Source: Gluconacetobacter tumulicola
GTDB lineage: Bacteria; Pseudomonadota; Alphaproteobacteria; Acetobacterales; Acetobacteraceae
Reading direction: 5' to 3'
NCBI RefSeq assembly: GCF_014174215.1
Contig: NZ_JABEQL010000002.1
Span: forward strand, 62,001 to 126,000
DNA: 64,000 nucleotides
The notes below the pieces were generated by a model that did no database searches, had not been told where the DNA came from, and worked only from the letters and a program-made list of their open reading frames with translations. A program made the position numbers and the translations under genes. Numbering within the stretch: the stretch's first letter is position 1; each line of letters starts with the position of its first letter. Of this stretch, positions 1 through 9,730 are shown in pieces.

Positions 1-267
1 CAGTCGCGCATTGGCAACCTGGTCCTGCGGCACATAGATGCTTGTGCCGTCGTTGCTCGTTCTGGTGGCGATATGGGCTTTGGTCAGGTCGTCGACCATA
101 TGGGCGGCTTCGTTGAGGTCGACACCACCATAAAGAAGGGCCATCGACTGGCCGCTGGTCCGGGAGGCAAAGATACCGATCGCCGCAAGGAGGACTGCAG
201 CGGCAGCCCCCATCACCATCAATCGTGTACGCCCCAGCCCCTTAAGGCCGGCCAATAAATTCTGCAT
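1..267 (-). CDS. fliF: Flagellar M-ring protein FliF, N-terminal fragment
   Basis: The first 89 codons of a minus-strand gene that runs off the left edge. FliF forms the MS ring of the flagellar basal body in the inner membrane. The fragment starts MQNLLAGLKGLG, has a transmembrane helix at about residues 16-35, and continues into the family's ring-building motif (LLYGGVDLNEAAHMVDDL, then TSNDGTSIYVPQDQVANARL), which matches the usual 'LY..L...DA..I...L...I.Y....DG..I.VP...V...R' pattern. The start is the first ATG before the hydrophobic segment; no strong Shine-Dalgarno sequence is visible. The lipoprotein gene and motE lie upstream on the same strand, which fits a flagellar locus. Confidence 0.88.
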   Translation of the reverse strand, partial: MQNLLAGLKGLGRTRLMVMGAAAAVLLAAIGIFASRTSGQSMALLYGGVDLNEAAHMVDDLTKAHIATRTSNDGTSIYVPQDQVANARL

Positions 268-558
268 AAGGAAACCGCTACGTTGATACAGTGCTGGACC
301 GGGACTTCACGCAATCCCCAGGAAGTTTGATCATTCGAAATCTCTGCAGTTCGCGTTGCCATCGCGCTGTCAGGCGCATCAAGGCGATCCGGAAGCACTG
401 TGTCGCCATCATAGCGCAGCCCGTCTTCTCAGGAAGGGAGAAACGGCAATTCATGACGAAAACCCCAAAAAACCGGATTTCATCATGAGACGACAGGCGG
501 ATGGGGCGCCTGCCGCGCGGGGGCGCGTGTTCCGAAACTTAGCTTCTGTTTCACTGTA

Positions 559-894
559 TCAGGGAAGATAGTCGTTGGTCGGCGGGGCCTGTTTGACGTC
601 CATGTTCAGTCGGTCTGCATTCTGGTCTTGAGTCAGGCCTGTGGGTCCTTGGGCTACCTGCCGCGCGACATTTGGCATTTGGTCCGGACGACCCCAGCAA
701 TCTACGCCATTCCAGCTTTGCGTACAGTATGGCTGCGGAACGGGTGGTCTTGCCGGCGGCGCGCACCAATCCTCGCCTTCCTGAATATAACCGGCATTGC
801 ACTCACGGCCCGTGAGGTGCTGGGTGACGGTGTCGGCGGAGCAGCCCGCGAGAAGTGCGGTCATCAGAACCATCGCCCCGCGCTTGATTGTCAT
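559..894 (-). CDS. Small putative lipoprotein near flagellar genes
   Basis: A 111-residue protein beginning MTIKRGAMVLMTALLAGCSAD. The lipobox LLAGC ends at about residue 18, so a diacylated lipoprotein is predicted. The mature part is rich in Pro, Gln, Asn and Cys (cysteines around CNAGY, DWCAPP, PYCTQ and DCWG) and has no domain I recognise. The start was chosen to give a proper signal peptide; upstream in-frame codons exist, but they would put a charged stretch before it. It lies between fliF and motE on the same strand, so a flagellar or envelope role is possible but is only inferred from position. Confidence 0.6.
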   Translation of the reverse strand: MTIKRGAMVLMTALLAGCSADTVTQHLTGRECNAGYIQEGEDWCAPPARPPVPQPYCTQSWNGVDCWGRPDQMPNVARQVAQGPTGLTQDQNADRLNMDVKQAPPTNDYLP

Positions 895-1161
895 GACTGC
901 TAGTTCCTGCCCCTCAGTAACACTGCGTTCCGGTCGCGTCGCGCCTGGTCGATCCAAAATACAGCATGGATGAATGACACGGAATATGCCCGTGCACGTG
1001 CGCCTTCACAACTGGCGGCGTCGTTTTTCCCGTGCAAAACCTTCGCAAGGAAAACAACCCCTTTCGCGAAATTCTTGAACGTAATGAATCCTGGGCTTCA
1101 GCTATGATTATTTCCAATCTGGATGAGCTGTTAGGGATCCGCCTGGTCGCGCAGGAAGCGG

Positions 1162-2088
1162 TCACTGGCGCGACAATTTCAGTGCGTCCTTGTCGGATTC
1201 GGATTGCTTCTGGTTGGCTTTGGATTGGGACCACCAGGTCAATGTCCCCGAATCCACAGGCTGTCCGGTCGTGCCGTCGAAGGATGTGCGAAGGGGGCGG
1301 AATGTCCTGACCCCCGCCATGTATTGCGAAACGATATTGACCCGCTCGGGCATCATGTACCCCATGATGGCCGATATCTTGCGGGGAGCCATCTTGTTGG
1401 CCACGGAAACGAGGACGTGGATGTCCATGATGTTGAAGACTGCGGCGGCCTCCTTGGGAGGCATTTCCTCATAGATTCGTACCAGCCTGTCTGTCTCGGC
1501 CGACATCGTTTCGCGATGCGCGGCCTGCCGTTCGGCTAGCGCGGCTATCGAGCTATCCAGGCTCCGCATCTTTTTATTGAGTGCCGCCTGGGCGGCATCG
1601 AGGATGTGTTTCTGCTCTTCCAGGTTTTTCTGTTCATTCTCGAAGGTCGACTGTCTCGCCAGGATATTCTGGACCAGATCCGTTTCCACCCTGTCGACTT
1701 CGGGATCGGCGCCCTGTTTCGGCGTTACTGTCGCCACCGCTGCCTTCGCCACATCAGGGCAATCGCCGTCCGCGCATGCTTCAGCGCGACGGGCAACGGT
1801 TGCCTGCGCGGTTGCGGGGCGCGTCCCCGCGTCGCGATCATCGGAGGGCAGGGCGGAGATCCACCCTTCGGTGGCATTCCTCTCGGCGTTTGGATTTGGA
1901 TCTGTGTTTTCTGCGGATCTGCTCTGGCGTGGCTGCGGGACTGTGTCCTGCGTGGGCGGGTCATCGGCCTCTATGGCGTCGCCTTTCAGGTGGCCGGCGA
2001 GGGCGTGCATGTTCATCGCCAGCAGCAGAGTCATCAGAATTGACGAAACATGCACAAGCTTCCCGAATGACAGGCGAGGTATCAGCAT
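1162..2088 (-). CDS. motE: MotE-like flagellar motor chaperone (MgtE N-domain family)
   Basis: A 308-residue protein with one N-terminal membrane segment (about residues 8-32), a long low-complexity Asp/Ala/Pro-rich linker, a coiled coil rich in Glu, Gln and Ala (about 140-215), and then a C-terminal segment with RIYEEMPPKEAAAVFNIMD and KMAPRKISAIMGYM. The last part is typical of the MgtE-N-like domain of MotE, the periplasmic chaperone of MotC in alphaproteobacterial flagellar motors. The ATG at 2088 has an AGG at about -8 and begins just before the hydrophobic helix. A TTG start at 2139 would add 17 residues. The linker is longer than I would expect for the core family. Confidence 0.75.
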   Translation of the reverse strand: MLIPRLSFGKLVHVSSILMTLLLAMNMHALAGHLKGDAIEADDPPTQDTVPQPRQSRSAENTDPNPNAERNATEGWISALPSDDRDAGTRPATAQATVARRAEACADGDCPDVAKAAVATVTPKQGADPEVDRVETDLVQNILARQSTFENEQKNLEEQKHILDAAQAALNKKMRSLDSSIAALAERQAAHRETMSAETDRLVRIYEEMPPKEAAAVFNIMDIHVLVSVANKMAPRKISAIMGYMMPERVNIVSQYMAGVRTFRPLRTSFDGTTGQPVDSGTLTWWSQSKANQKQSESDKDALKLSRQ

Positions 2089-2627
2089 CTTAACCTGATC
2101 GGCTTTCGGATTCGTGTCGATGACATGGCGTTGGCCCAAATCGGGAATGCGGGCAATTAACTGGATTTAAACAAACAATTCGGCGCAGATTTTTGCGATC
2201 TATTCGCTGCGAGTTCTCGTAAAGTATGTAACTGTCTTGCGTTTTTGCAAGTCATAGGGTCTCCGGAGGCATTGAATGCAACGGACGTTGTAATTCGGAA
2301 ACCGTAATCACATGTTTTTAATACCGCGCAATAAAAATGCTGGGAATGAAGGTTTCTGTCAAGCCGGACCATGGCCTGACGGCCTATTTTCTCCCGGCCC
2401 GGATAAAGTGTAGCCTGTGGAAAGGCAAGGGGCGATGTCAGTATGCATTTCTGATGTGCGATGCTTCAAGCCGCCAAGTGGCCGTGCGCTTGTGTCGAGT
2501 AAGCGGGGCGTGACTTAAAGGCGCTGCCCGGCTTGGCTCTGTGCAGATTGTCTGGTTATTGCAGAGGAAGATGGCGTTCTTCTGCATTTATTGTGACAAT
2601 TCTGTTTACCATCTTTTCTTGAAAGAA
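2089..2627. other. Intergenic region between motE and tRNA-Tyr
   Basis: A stretch of about 540 bases without a convincing gene. A 71-codon minus-strand frame (2157-2372) has no family resemblance and an unstructured composition. The region presumably holds the motE promoter and the tRNA-Tyr 3' end. It is more AT-rich than its surroundings around 2160-2350. Confidence 0.5.
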
Positions 2628-2713
2628 TGGTGGAAGGGGTTGGATTCGAACCAACGTAGGCGCACGCCAGCGGATTTACAGTCCGCCCCCTTTAGCCACT
2701 CGGGCACCCTTCC
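2628..2713 (-). tRNA. tRNA-Tyr (GUA)
   Basis: An 86-nt class II tRNA on the minus strand. The acceptor stem pairs GGAAGGG with CCCTTCC, the anticodon loop reads CTGTAAA (anticodon GTA), there is a long variable arm, the T loop is TTCGAAT, and CCA is encoded. The stem closes cleanly at both ends. Confidence 0.96.
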
Positions 2714-2822
2714 GTGCTGGAGAGGGTGGTTAAGGCCATCGGCCGGACGTGTCAATGGTCTTGTCGTACGTTCTCTTGCTGCATGTCGTGACGGGGGGAA
2801 CGGTTCGTCCTATATCGAGGAA

Positions 2823-3656
2823 ATGCGCACCCGTCCCCCGCGTCGTCCGGACGCCAGAATCGCTTCTCATTCGACCGATAACCGGGCGGAAACCGCCGGT
2901 CGGGAGTCTTTCCGCTCGCCCCGGCGCAGTGGCGGGACCACGCCGCGCGGAACCTACTGGCTGTATGGGCTGCACCCAGCGCTGGCGGCCCTGGCCAATC
3001 CGGAGCGGCGAATCCGCCAGATTCTGACGACCGAAGAGGGCGAGGCCGCGTTGCGCCAGCGGTTGGGCTCCTCCCTGCCGATGCAGCCCCAGCGGGCCGA
3101 TCGGGCACGGTTCGAGGCGTTGTGCGGTCGTGATGCCGTGCACCAGGGCATCGCGATTCTGACCGATATCCTGCCGCCCCTGGCGATCGAGGATGCCGTG
3201 GAGCGGCCTGGTCCGCTGCTGTTGCTGGACCAGGTGACCGATCCACGCAATGTCGGGGCGATCCTGCGTTCCGCCGCCGCGTTCGGCGCCGCCGCCGTCG
3301 TGGTGATGGACCGCAATGCACCCGACGAGACTGGGGCCTTGGCCAAGGCCGCCTCGGGCGCACTGGATGTCGTGCCGCTGGTGCGCGTGGTGAATCTGGC
3401 CCGTACCTTGGATCTACTGAAGGAACAGAATTTCTGGGTCGTGGGACTGGATGCCGGCGGGGGCGTGCTGGATGGAGGAACGTTCGGGCAGCGACGCGCC
3501 GCCCTGGTCCTTGGGGCCGAAGGAGACGGGTTGCGGCGCCTGACCCGCGAGCATTGCGACGAGATCGCTGGACTGGCGATGCCGGGCGATATGGAAAGCC
3601 TGAATGTCTCGAATGCTGCGGCGGTCGCGCTGTATGAGGTGACCCGCCGACGCTGA
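2823..3656 (+). CDS. rlmB: 23S rRNA (guanosine-2'-O-)-methyltransferase RlmB, TrmH/SpoU family
   Basis: A 277-residue SPOUT methyltransferase expected to methylate the 2'-OH of a guanosine in 23S rRNA. About 45 disordered, Arg-rich residues precede the substrate-binding domain (YWLYGLHPALAALANPERRI). The knotted SAM domain follows, with motif 1 LLLLDQVTDPRNVGAILRSA, motif 2 LVLGAEGDGLRRL and motif 3 MPGDMESLNVSNAAAVALYE. ATG 2823 has GAGGA five or six bases upstream. Earlier in-frame starts would run through the opposing tRNA-Tyr gene and were rejected. The assignment to RlmB rather than another TrmH paralogue rests on the N-terminal 'YGLHPV' type motif. Confidence 0.88.
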   Translation: MRTRPPRRPDARIASHSTDNRAETAGRESFRSPRRSGGTTPRGTYWLYGLHPALAALANPERRIRQILTTEEGEAALRQRLGSSLPMQPQRADRARFEALCGRDAVHQGIAILTDILPPLAIEDAVERPGPLLLLDQVTDPRNVGAILRSAAAFGAAAVVVMDRNAPDETGALAKAASGALDVVPLVRVVNLARTLDLLKEQNFWVVGLDAGGGVLDGGTFGQRRAALVLGAEGDGLRRLTREHCDEIAGLAMPGDMESLNVSNAAAVALYEVTRRR

Positions 3657-3773
3657 TGGTGTGGGGGAGGCGATTCTAAAATCGCCCTCATGATCCGTGA
3701 AATGCGGCCGAGAATGGCTGACGGCAGGGAGGGAATCTGGCATCCTGGACGTGACCGGTGGAGAGCGTTGCCG

Positions 3774-4226
3774 ATGAGAGCCGCCATTCCTCTTCTATTC
3801 GCTGCATCCCTCATGCTCGCCAGTTGTGTTGAGCGGCGTACCGATGGGATCGTTGCCAGGTCCGATGTCTTGGCGGGCCCGGCGGCCGATGCCCATTTCG
3901 TCCGGGACTTCGCGGTGGCTGCTGGGCAGCCCGGCATAATCAATACATGGTTCATGCTGAATCCCGACTGCTCGGTCGGGGGCCAAATCACGGTGCGGGT
4001 GCATGAGGCGCCGACGCATGGCACGGTGACGATCGAACCGGGCGCGTATTATCCCAACTATGCGGTCGGCAGTCAGCGGCGAACCTGCAATCTGCGACCT
4101 CAGCAGGGTGTGCGGGCTATCTATCATCCGGCTCCCGGCGCGCTGGGAAAGGATCGCTTTTCCATATTGGTCGTAACGCCGCTGGGACAGTCCTGGACGA
4201 CCGACATTCATGTCGTCATTCGCTGA
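3774..4226 (+). CDS. Putative lipoprotein of unknown function
   Basis: A 150-residue protein beginning MRAAIPLLFAASLMLASC. The lipobox LASC predicts cleavage at Cys18. The mature domain contains two further cysteines (PDCSVGG and RTCNLRP) and a stretch (KDRFSILVVTPLG) that suggests a small beta-rich periplasmic domain, perhaps Ig- or cadherin-like. I do not recognise a family. The start was set at the ATG of the signal peptide; a longer frame from 3690 adds 28 unlikely residues. It overlaps the next gene by 17 bases. Confidence 0.65.
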   Translation: MRAAIPLLFAASLMLASCVERRTDGIVARSDVLAGPAADAHFVRDFAVAAGQPGIINTWFMLNPDCSVGGQITVRVHEAPTHGTVTIEPGAYYPNYAVGSQRRTCNLRPQQGVRAIYHPAPGALGKDRFSILVVTPLGQSWTTDIHVVIR

Positions 4227-4641
4227 CGGGAGCGTGGGCGCTGGCCGCCCCCTGACCGGAAGCTGTCTGTGCGGCGCGGTCGTCTATCGTCCCGACGGTG
4301 CGCCGTTGGATTTCGTGCTGTGTCATTGCGGCCGCTGCCGCAAAACGACGGGGTCGGCTTTCGCCGCCAACCTGATTGCCCATCCGAAGGCTATGGTCTG
4401 GATCTCCGACGGTCCGGATGGGAGCATGCGCTGGGACCTGCTGAAGGCCAGCAGCTTTGCCACTGCGATCTGTCGTGCCTGTGGCACGCCGGTTCCGCAC
4501 GCTACGCGAAACGGGCAACTGATGATCGTTCCGGCCGGCATGCGGGACGATGACCCTGGTATACGGCCGCGCCGGCAGATCTTCACCACCTCGCAGGCGG
4601 GTTGGTGCGTCGATCTTGAGGATGTGCCCGTGGAGACCTGA
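4210..4641 (+). CDS. GFA-family (glutathione-dependent formaldehyde-activating-like) zinc protein
   Basis: A 143-residue protein of the GFA/DUF636 fold. The zinc ligands are visible as GSCLCGAV (about residues 17-24), CHCGRCRK (38-45) and CRACGTPV (88-95). Family members bind zinc, and a few are linked to formaldehyde-glutathione adducts; most have no proven function. It lies upstream of genes that release one-carbon units from betaine, so formaldehyde handling is conceivable but not shown. It overlaps the preceding lipoprotein gene by 17 bases. Confidence 0.8.
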   Translation: MSSFADGSVGAGRPLTGSCLCGAVVYRPDGAPLDFVLCHCGRCRKTTGSAFAANLIAHPKAMVWISDGPDGSMRWDLLKASSFATAICRACGTPVPHATRNGQLMIVPAGMRDDDPGIRPRRQIFTTSQAGWCVDLEDVPVET

Positions 4642-4665
4642 CCATTGGCAGCGGGAGCTTGATCG

Positions 4666-5052
4666 ATGTTCAGCCATGTAACCATCGGTGTTGACGACGT
4701 TGCCCGCGCGATCCCGTTCTATGACGCATTTCTGGCCCCGCTGGGCATTGCCCGGATCTGGACCGACGAGGACGGTGGCTTTGCCGGCTGGGGTAAGGAC
4801 GAGGCGGGACCGAAGCCATACCTCACCCGCCCGTTCGATGGCCGGCCGGCGGCCCCGGGCAATGGAGGGATGTGTGCGCTGGCGGCGGACAGCCATGATT
4901 CGGTGCGCGCTGCCTGGGAGGCCGCCATGGCTCATGGCGGCAGCGACGAGGGTGCGCCGGGACTGCGCCCCAATTATAGCCCCGATTATTTTGGCGCCTA
5001 TGTTCGCGATCCGGAGGGCAACAAGCTACACGTCGTCTGTCGCGGCCCATGA
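4666..5052 (+). CDS. VOC (glyoxalase/dioxygenase superfamily) protein
   Basis: A 128-residue single VOC protein: FSHVTIGVDDVARAIPFYDAFL at the N-terminus and NYSPDYFGAYVRDPEGNKLHVVC near the C-terminus. His4 and a C-terminal His sit where metal ligands usually are; a Glu ligand is not obvious. The substrate cannot be predicted. A GGGAGC Shine-Dalgarno lies about 8 bases before the ATG. Confidence 0.8.
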   Translation: MFSHVTIGVDDVARAIPFYDAFLAPLGIARIWTDEDGGFAGWGKDEAGPKPYLTRPFDGRPAAPGNGGMCALAADSHDSVRAAWEAAMAHGGSDEGAPGLRPNYSPDYFGAYVRDPEGNKLHVVCRGP

Positions 5053-5188
5053 CGGGGTGATCCACGCGATCGCCATGATGTCGCGAACATGCAAGTGGCG
5101 TGTCATTTTTGTAAAAGATTTTCCCGGGTGCGGCTTCCATCATCGCCCACGATCGCGCGTGTCGGTGCGGAGGTGAAGTCAGATCGCC

Positions 5189-6442
5189 ATGCAGAAATTT
5201 TCCGCGTTTTCCCTGGCCCGTCAGGCAGTGGGACGTCATCTGGGGTGGCGACCTCAGTGGCGTTCGGCCGCGCCGAAGCCGAGCTATGACATTATCATCG
5301 TCGGCGGCGGTGGCCATGGGCTGGGCGCGGCCTATTACCTGGCCAAGCAGCATGGGCTGCGTAACATTGCGGTGGTCGAACGTGGATGGTTGGCGGGCGG
5401 CAATACCGCGCGCAATACCACCATCATCCGGTCGAATTACCTGTTCGAGCAGAGTTCGTCCTATTACGAACATGCGCTGAAATTGTGGGAAGGCCTCTCG
5501 GAAGAGCTGAACTACAATGTCATGTTCAGCCAGCGCGGCTGCCTGATGGTGGCGCATACGGTTCATGACGTGCAGGTCTTCAAGCGGCATGTCTATGCCA
5601 ACCGGTTGAACGGCATCGATAATGAATGGCTGACGCCGGAAGAGACCAAGGCGTTCTGTCCGCCGCTGAACATCTCGCCCAACATCCGCTATCCCGTCCT
5701 GGGGGCCGCGCTGCAACGCCGCGCCGGTACCGCAAGGCATGATGCGGTGGCCTGGGGGTTCGCGCGGGCGGCCAGCGACCTGGGCGTCGACATTATCGAG
5801 AATTGCGAGGTCACGGGCATCGACCGCGACCCATCGGGCAAGGTGACGGGCGTGCAGACGACGCGGGGACCGATCCGTGCGGGCAAGATCGGCGTGTCGG
5901 CGGCGGGCCATAGTTCGGTGGTGCTGGCGATGGCCGGCATCCGCCTGCCCCTGCAGGTCAATCCGTTGCAGGCGCTGGTGTCCGAACCGGTGAAGCCGGC
6001 CTTTCCCTGCGTGGTGATGTCCAACACCATCCACGCCTATATCAGCCAGTCCGACAAGGGCGAGATGGTGATCGGTGCCGGCACCGATTCCTATGTGTCG
6101 TACACCCAGCGCGGGGGCCTGCACATTCCGGCCCACACACTGGAGGCGATCTGCGAATTGGTGCCGGATTTCCGCCGGCTGCGGATGCTGCGGTCGTGGG
6201 GCGGGATTACCGACAACACGCCCGATCGCTCGCCCATTACGGCGAAGACGTCGGTGCCGGGCCTCTATGTGAATTGCGGCTGGGGCACCGGTGGCTTCAA
6301 GGCGACGCCGGGGGCGGCGAACCTGTTCGCCTGGACGATCGCGCGCGATGAGCCGCACCCGATCAACGCGCCTTTCACCATCGAGCGTTTTCGCGACGGC
6401 ACCCTTATCGACGAAGCCGCTGCGGCGGCGGTCGCGCACTGA
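5189..6442 (+). CDS. soxB: Sarcosine oxidase subunit beta
   Basis: The 417-residue catalytic flavoprotein of heterotetrameric sarcosine oxidase, which converts sarcosine to glycine and passes the methyl group to tetrahydrofolate. The N-terminus [20 protein letters not shown] is the typical SoxB opening. The FAD-binding motif is [15 protein letters not shown] (about 36-50), the R-N-T-T-I-I-R-S-N segment follows, and the [14 protein letters not shown] segment (about 188-200) contains the His that carries covalent FMN in this family. It is first in a run of eleven co-directional genes and is followed by soxD after a 16-base gap. Confidence 0.95.
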   Translation: MQKFSAFSLARQAVGRHLGWRPQWRSAAPKPSYDIIIVGGGGHGLGAAYYLAKQHGLRNIAVVERGWLAGGNTARNTTIIRSNYLFEQSSSYYEHALKLWEGLSEELNYNVMFSQRGCLMVAHTVHDVQVFKRHVYANRLNGIDNEWLTPEETKAFCPPLNISPNIRYPVLGAALQRRAGTARHDAVAWGFARAASDLGVDIIENCEVTGIDRDPSGKVTGVQTTRGPIRAGKIGVSAAGHSSVVLAMAGIRLPLQVNPLQALVSEPVKPAFPCVVMSNTIHAYISQSDKGEMVIGAGTDSYVSYTQRGGLHIPAHTLEAICELVPDFRRLRMLRSWGGITDNTPDRSPITAKTSVPGLYVNCGWGTGGFKATPGAANLFAWTIARDEPHPINAPFTIERFRDGTLIDEAAAAAVAH

Positions 6443-6458
6443 CGCGGCGGAGACTGTC

Positions 6459-6740
6459 ATGCTTCTGATCGATTGTCCCTATTGCGGTCCCCGGGCCGAA
6501 ATCGAATTCGCCTATGGGGGGGAGGCGCATATCGCCCGCCCCGCCGCCGATGTGTCCGAGGCGGAATGGGCCGCGTTCCTGTATCTGCGCGACAATACCA
6601 AGGGTGTTCTGGCCGAGCGCTGGCGCCATTCTCATGGGTGTGGCCGCTTCTTCAACGCGCTGCGCGATACGCGGACCGACCGGTTCCACGCCTTCTATGA
6701 AATCGGGACGCCTCGGCCCGACGTGGGAGACGCGGCATGA
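6459..6740 (+). CDS. soxD: Sarcosine oxidase subunit delta
   Basis: A 93-residue zinc-binding small subunit. The ligand set CPYCGPR (Cys6, Cys9) and HSHGCGRFFNALRDT (His and Cys near residues 59-63) matches the SoxD pattern. ATG 6459 was chosen because the family begins M-L-x-I-x-C-P-Y-C. The stop overlaps the soxA start by 4 bases (ATGA), indicating translational coupling. Confidence 0.93.
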   Translation: MLLIDCPYCGPRAEIEFAYGGEAHIARPAADVSEAEWAAFLYLRDNTKGVLAERWRHSHGCGRFFNALRDTRTDRFHAFYEIGTPRPDVGDAA

Positions 6741-9730
6741 GCGGCGCTTTCCGGCTGGCCGGTCGCGGCCGCATCGATACCACGCGGCCTGTCGTCTTCC
6801 GCTTCGACGGGCGGATGGTCAGGGGGTATGCTGGCGATACAGTGGCTTCCGCCCTGCTGGCAGAGGGCCGGCATCTGATGGGGCGGTCCTTCAAATATCA
6901 CCGGCCGCGCGGCCCGGTTTCCGCCGGGTCGGACGAGCCGAACGCGCTGATCGGCGTTGGCGAGGGAGGGCGGTACACGCCCAATCTGCGCGCGACCCAG
7001 GTCGAGATCCATGACGGGATGGTTGCGGTCAGCCAGAATCGCGCGCCCAGCCTGCGCTTCGATATCGGGGCGTTGAACACGCTGGCGGCGCCGCTACTGC
7101 CGGCCGGGTTCTACTACAAGACTTTCATGTGGCCGCGCGGGTTCTGGGACAAGGTTTACGAACCGCTGATCCGTCGTGCTGCCGGGCTGGGCCGCGCGCC
7201 CACGGAGCCGGACCCTGACCATTATGCGCTGCATTATGCCCATTGCGACGTGCTGGTGGCGGGCGGCGGGCCGGCCGGCCTGGCGGCGGCACTAGCGGCG
7301 GGGCAGGCTGGGGCGCGGGTTATCCTGTGCGATGAGAATGCCGAATTCGGCGGCAGCCTGCTGGCCGATACGTACAGCCTCATCGATGGCTTACCCGGTG
7401 GGGAGTGGGTGGCGCGCATCGTCGCCGAACTGGAGCGGCTGCCGAATGTGCAATTGCTGACCCGCTGTTCGGCCTTCAATTACGGTCCGCACAACATGGT
7501 GGCGCTGAACCAGCGCCTGGCCGACCATCTGGCGACGCCGCCGGCCCATATGCCGCGTGAGCGGATCTGGCAGGTGCGGGCGCGCGAGGTAGTGCTGGCG
7601 GCGGGCGCGCTGGAACGGGTGCTGGTCTTCGAGGGCAATGACCGCCCCGGCATCATGCTGGCCAGCGCCGCGCGGACCTATCTGCATCGCTACGGCGTCG
7701 CCTGTGGCCGCAAGGCGGTGGTGGTGACGGCTGACGATGCGGCCTATCGCGTAGCGCTGGATCTGGCCGAGGCCGGAGTGAAAATCGCGGCGATTGCCGA
7801 TCTGCGTTCCACGCCGGGTGGCCCGTTGGTCGAGGCCGTGCGGGCACGGGGAATCGAAATTCTGCCTGCGACCACCATTCAGCGCGCGCATGGTCATCTG
7901 CGGGTGACGGGGGCCGAACTGGCGCCGGTCGGGGCGGATGGTGGGGTAGGGAAGGGACGGACTGTCTCGTGCGATCTGGTGCTGATGTCGGGTGGCTTCA
8001 CGCCCAGCCTGCATCTGCATAGCCAGGCGCGCGGGGCGCTGCGTTTCGACGATGCGCTGGGAGTCTATCTCCCCGGCGAATCGATCGAGCGCGTGCGGTC
8101 GGCCGGGTCGTGCCGGGGCATGTTTGCGCTGGACGACGTCCTGCGCGACGGGGTCGCTGCCGGACTGGCGGCGACGGGTGGCAAAAGCGGGCCGGAATGG
8201 GCGGTGACGCGCCAGGACGCGCCGGGGACGGGGGGCTTCGCGGGCGCATTGCCGCGTCGTGGCCCCGGCCATCTGGCGCTGGCCTTTGTCGATTTCCAGA
8301 ACGATGTCACGGCCAAGGATGTGAAACTGGCGGTGCGGGAGGGTTTCCGCTCCATCGAGCATGTCAAGCGCTACACCACCACCGGCATGGCGACCGACCA
8401 GGGCAAGGGCTCCAACGTCAACGCGCTGGCCATTGTCTCCAACGTGCTGGGGCGCAGGCCGGAGGAGATCGGGCTGACGACCTATCGACCGCCTTATACG
8501 CCGGTGACGTTCGGCGCCTTCGCCGGCCATGCGCGCGGCGACCAGTTCGATCCGCTGCGTCTGCCGCCGATGGATGCGTGGGCGCGCGCGCAGGGGGCGG
8601 TGTTCGAGGATGTCGGGCTTTGGCGTCGGGCGCGCTATTTCCCCCGCGTGGGCGAGGACATGGCGGCGGCAGTGGCGCGCGAATGCCGCGCGGTGCGTGC
8701 GGCGGCCGGCATCTTCGATGCTTCGACCCTTGGCAAGATCGAAGTGGCGGGCCCGGACGCGGCGGAATTCATGAACCGCTTCTACGTCAATGTCTGGACG
8801 AAGCTGGGCGTCGGCAAATGCCGCTACGGGCTGGTGTGTCGCGATAGCGGCTTTGTCTATGATGACGGGGTGGTCGGGCGGATTGCCGCCGACCGGTTCC
8901 ATGTCACCACGACCACCGGCGGGGCGGCAGGCGTGCTGAACATGATGGAGGATTACCTCCAGACCGAGTGGGCCGACTTGGATGTATGGCTGACCTCGAT
9001 CACCGAAGAATGGGCGGTGATCGCGCTTCAGGGGCCGCGCGCGCGCGACATCCTGGCGCCGCTGGTGGACGGGCTGGATATCTCGGCCGGTGCGATGCCG
9101 CACATGACGCTGCGCGAGGGCAGTATCGGCGGCGTGCCGATGCGGCTGTTCCGCGTCAGTTTCACCGGGGAATTGGGCTATGAGATCAATGTGCCGTCCA
9201 GCCAGGCGCAGGCGGTCTGGGATCGTGTCTGGCAGGCTGGGGCGTCACTGGGCCTGACGCCCTATGGTACCGAGGCAATGCATGTGCTGCGGGCCGAGAA
9301 AGGCTACCTGATCGTCGGGCAGGAAACCGATGGCACCATGACCCCCGCCGATGTCGGCTGCGGCTGGGCGGTCAGCAAGGTCAAGCCGGATTTCATCGGC
9401 AAGCGGGCCCTTGCCCTGCCGGCCATGTACGCGCCGGACCGGTTGCAGATGGTCGGCGTGCTGACCGACGACCCCCGGACGATGCTGGAAGAAGGCATGC
9501 AACTTGTCACCGCCGCCGAAACCCCGATTCCGACATCGGCGGAGGGGCATGTGACGTCCTCCTATTTCAGTCCAGCGCTGGGCCGCTCCATTGCGATTGC
9601 GATGGTGAAGGGCGGCCGTGGCCGGATGGGCGCCGCCCTGTATGCGCTGCGCCTGGATGGGCCGGCGCTGAAGGTCACGCTGGTTGATCCTGTCTTCTAC
9701 GATCCCGAGGGGGCGCGCCTGAATGGTTGA
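6737..9730 (+). CDS. soxA: Sarcosine oxidase subunit alpha
   Basis: 997 residues, the usual length. The order is a 2Fe-2S-ferredoxin-like N-domain without the cluster cysteines (about 15-100), an NAD-binding domain with VAGGGPAGLAAALAAGQAGA (about 171-190), and from about residue 600 an aminomethyltransferase (GcvT-like) folate domain with a WAVIALQGPRARDIL segment. In the heterotetramer it binds NAD and tetrahydrofolate and receives the methylene group from SoxB. It overlaps soxG by 8 bases. Confidence 0.96.
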   Translation: MSGAFRLAGRGRIDTTRPVVFRFDGRMVRGYAGDTVASALLAEGRHLMGRSFKYHRPRGPVSAGSDEPNALIGVGEGGRYTPNLRATQVEIHDGMVAVSQNRAPSLRFDIGALNTLAAPLLPAGFYYKTFMWPRGFWDKVYEPLIRRAAGLGRAPTEPDPDHYALHYAHCDVLVAGGGPAGLAAALAAGQAGARVILCDENAEFGGSLLADTYSLIDGLPGGEWVARIVAELERLPNVQLLTRCSAFNYGPHNMVALNQRLADHLATPPAHMPRERIWQVRAREVVLAAGALERVLVFEGNDRPGIMLASAARTYLHRYGVACGRKAVVVTADDAAYRVALDLAEAGVKIAAIADLRSTPGGPLVEAVRARGIEILPATTIQRAHGHLRVTGAELAPVGADGGVGKGRTVSCDLVLMSGGFTPSLHLHSQARGALRFDDALGVYLPGESIERVRSAGSCRGMFALDDVLRDGVAAGLAATGGKSGPEWAVTRQDAPGTGGFAGALPRRGPGHLALAFVDFQNDVTAKDVKLAVREGFRSIEHVKRYTTTGMATDQGKGSNVNALAIVSNVLGRRPEEIGLTTYRPPYTPVTFGAFAGHARGDQFDPLRLPPMDAWARAQGAVFEDVGLWRRARYFPRVGEDMAAAVARECRAVRAAAGIFDASTLGKIEVAGPDAAEFMNRFYVNVWTKLGVGKCRYGLVCRDSGFVYDDGVVGRIAADRFHVTTTTGGAAGVLNMMEDYLQTEWADLDVWLTSITEEWAVIALQGPRARDILAPLVDGLDISAGAMPHMTLREGSIGGVPMRLFRVSFTGELGYEINVPSSQAQAVWDRVWQAGASLGLTPYGTEAMHVLRAEKGYLIVGQETDGTMTPADVGCGWAVSKVKPDFIGKRALALPAMYAPDRLQMVGVLTDDPRTMLEEGMQLVTAAETPIPTSAEGHVTSSYFSPALGRSIAIAMVKGGRGRMGAALYALRLDGPALKVTLVDPVFYDPEGARLNG

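Noticed and set aside
2157-2372. 71-codon minus-strand frame upstream of motE
   Set aside because: No recognisable domain, no clear ribosome binding site, and atypical composition. Kept only as intergenic.
2541-2822. Extended N-terminus of rlmB
   Set aside because: The extension would be read through the tRNA-Tyr gene on the opposite strand; ATG 2823 has a good ribosome binding site and matches the family.
5078-5092. Shared ATGTTCGCG-type string before soxB (5078-5092) and before the betaine-binding protein gene (about 23980-23995), considered as a GbdR site
   Set aside because: The same ten bases also occur inside the TonB receptor coding region near 46363-46372, so chance is a sufficient explanation without a genome-wide motif test.
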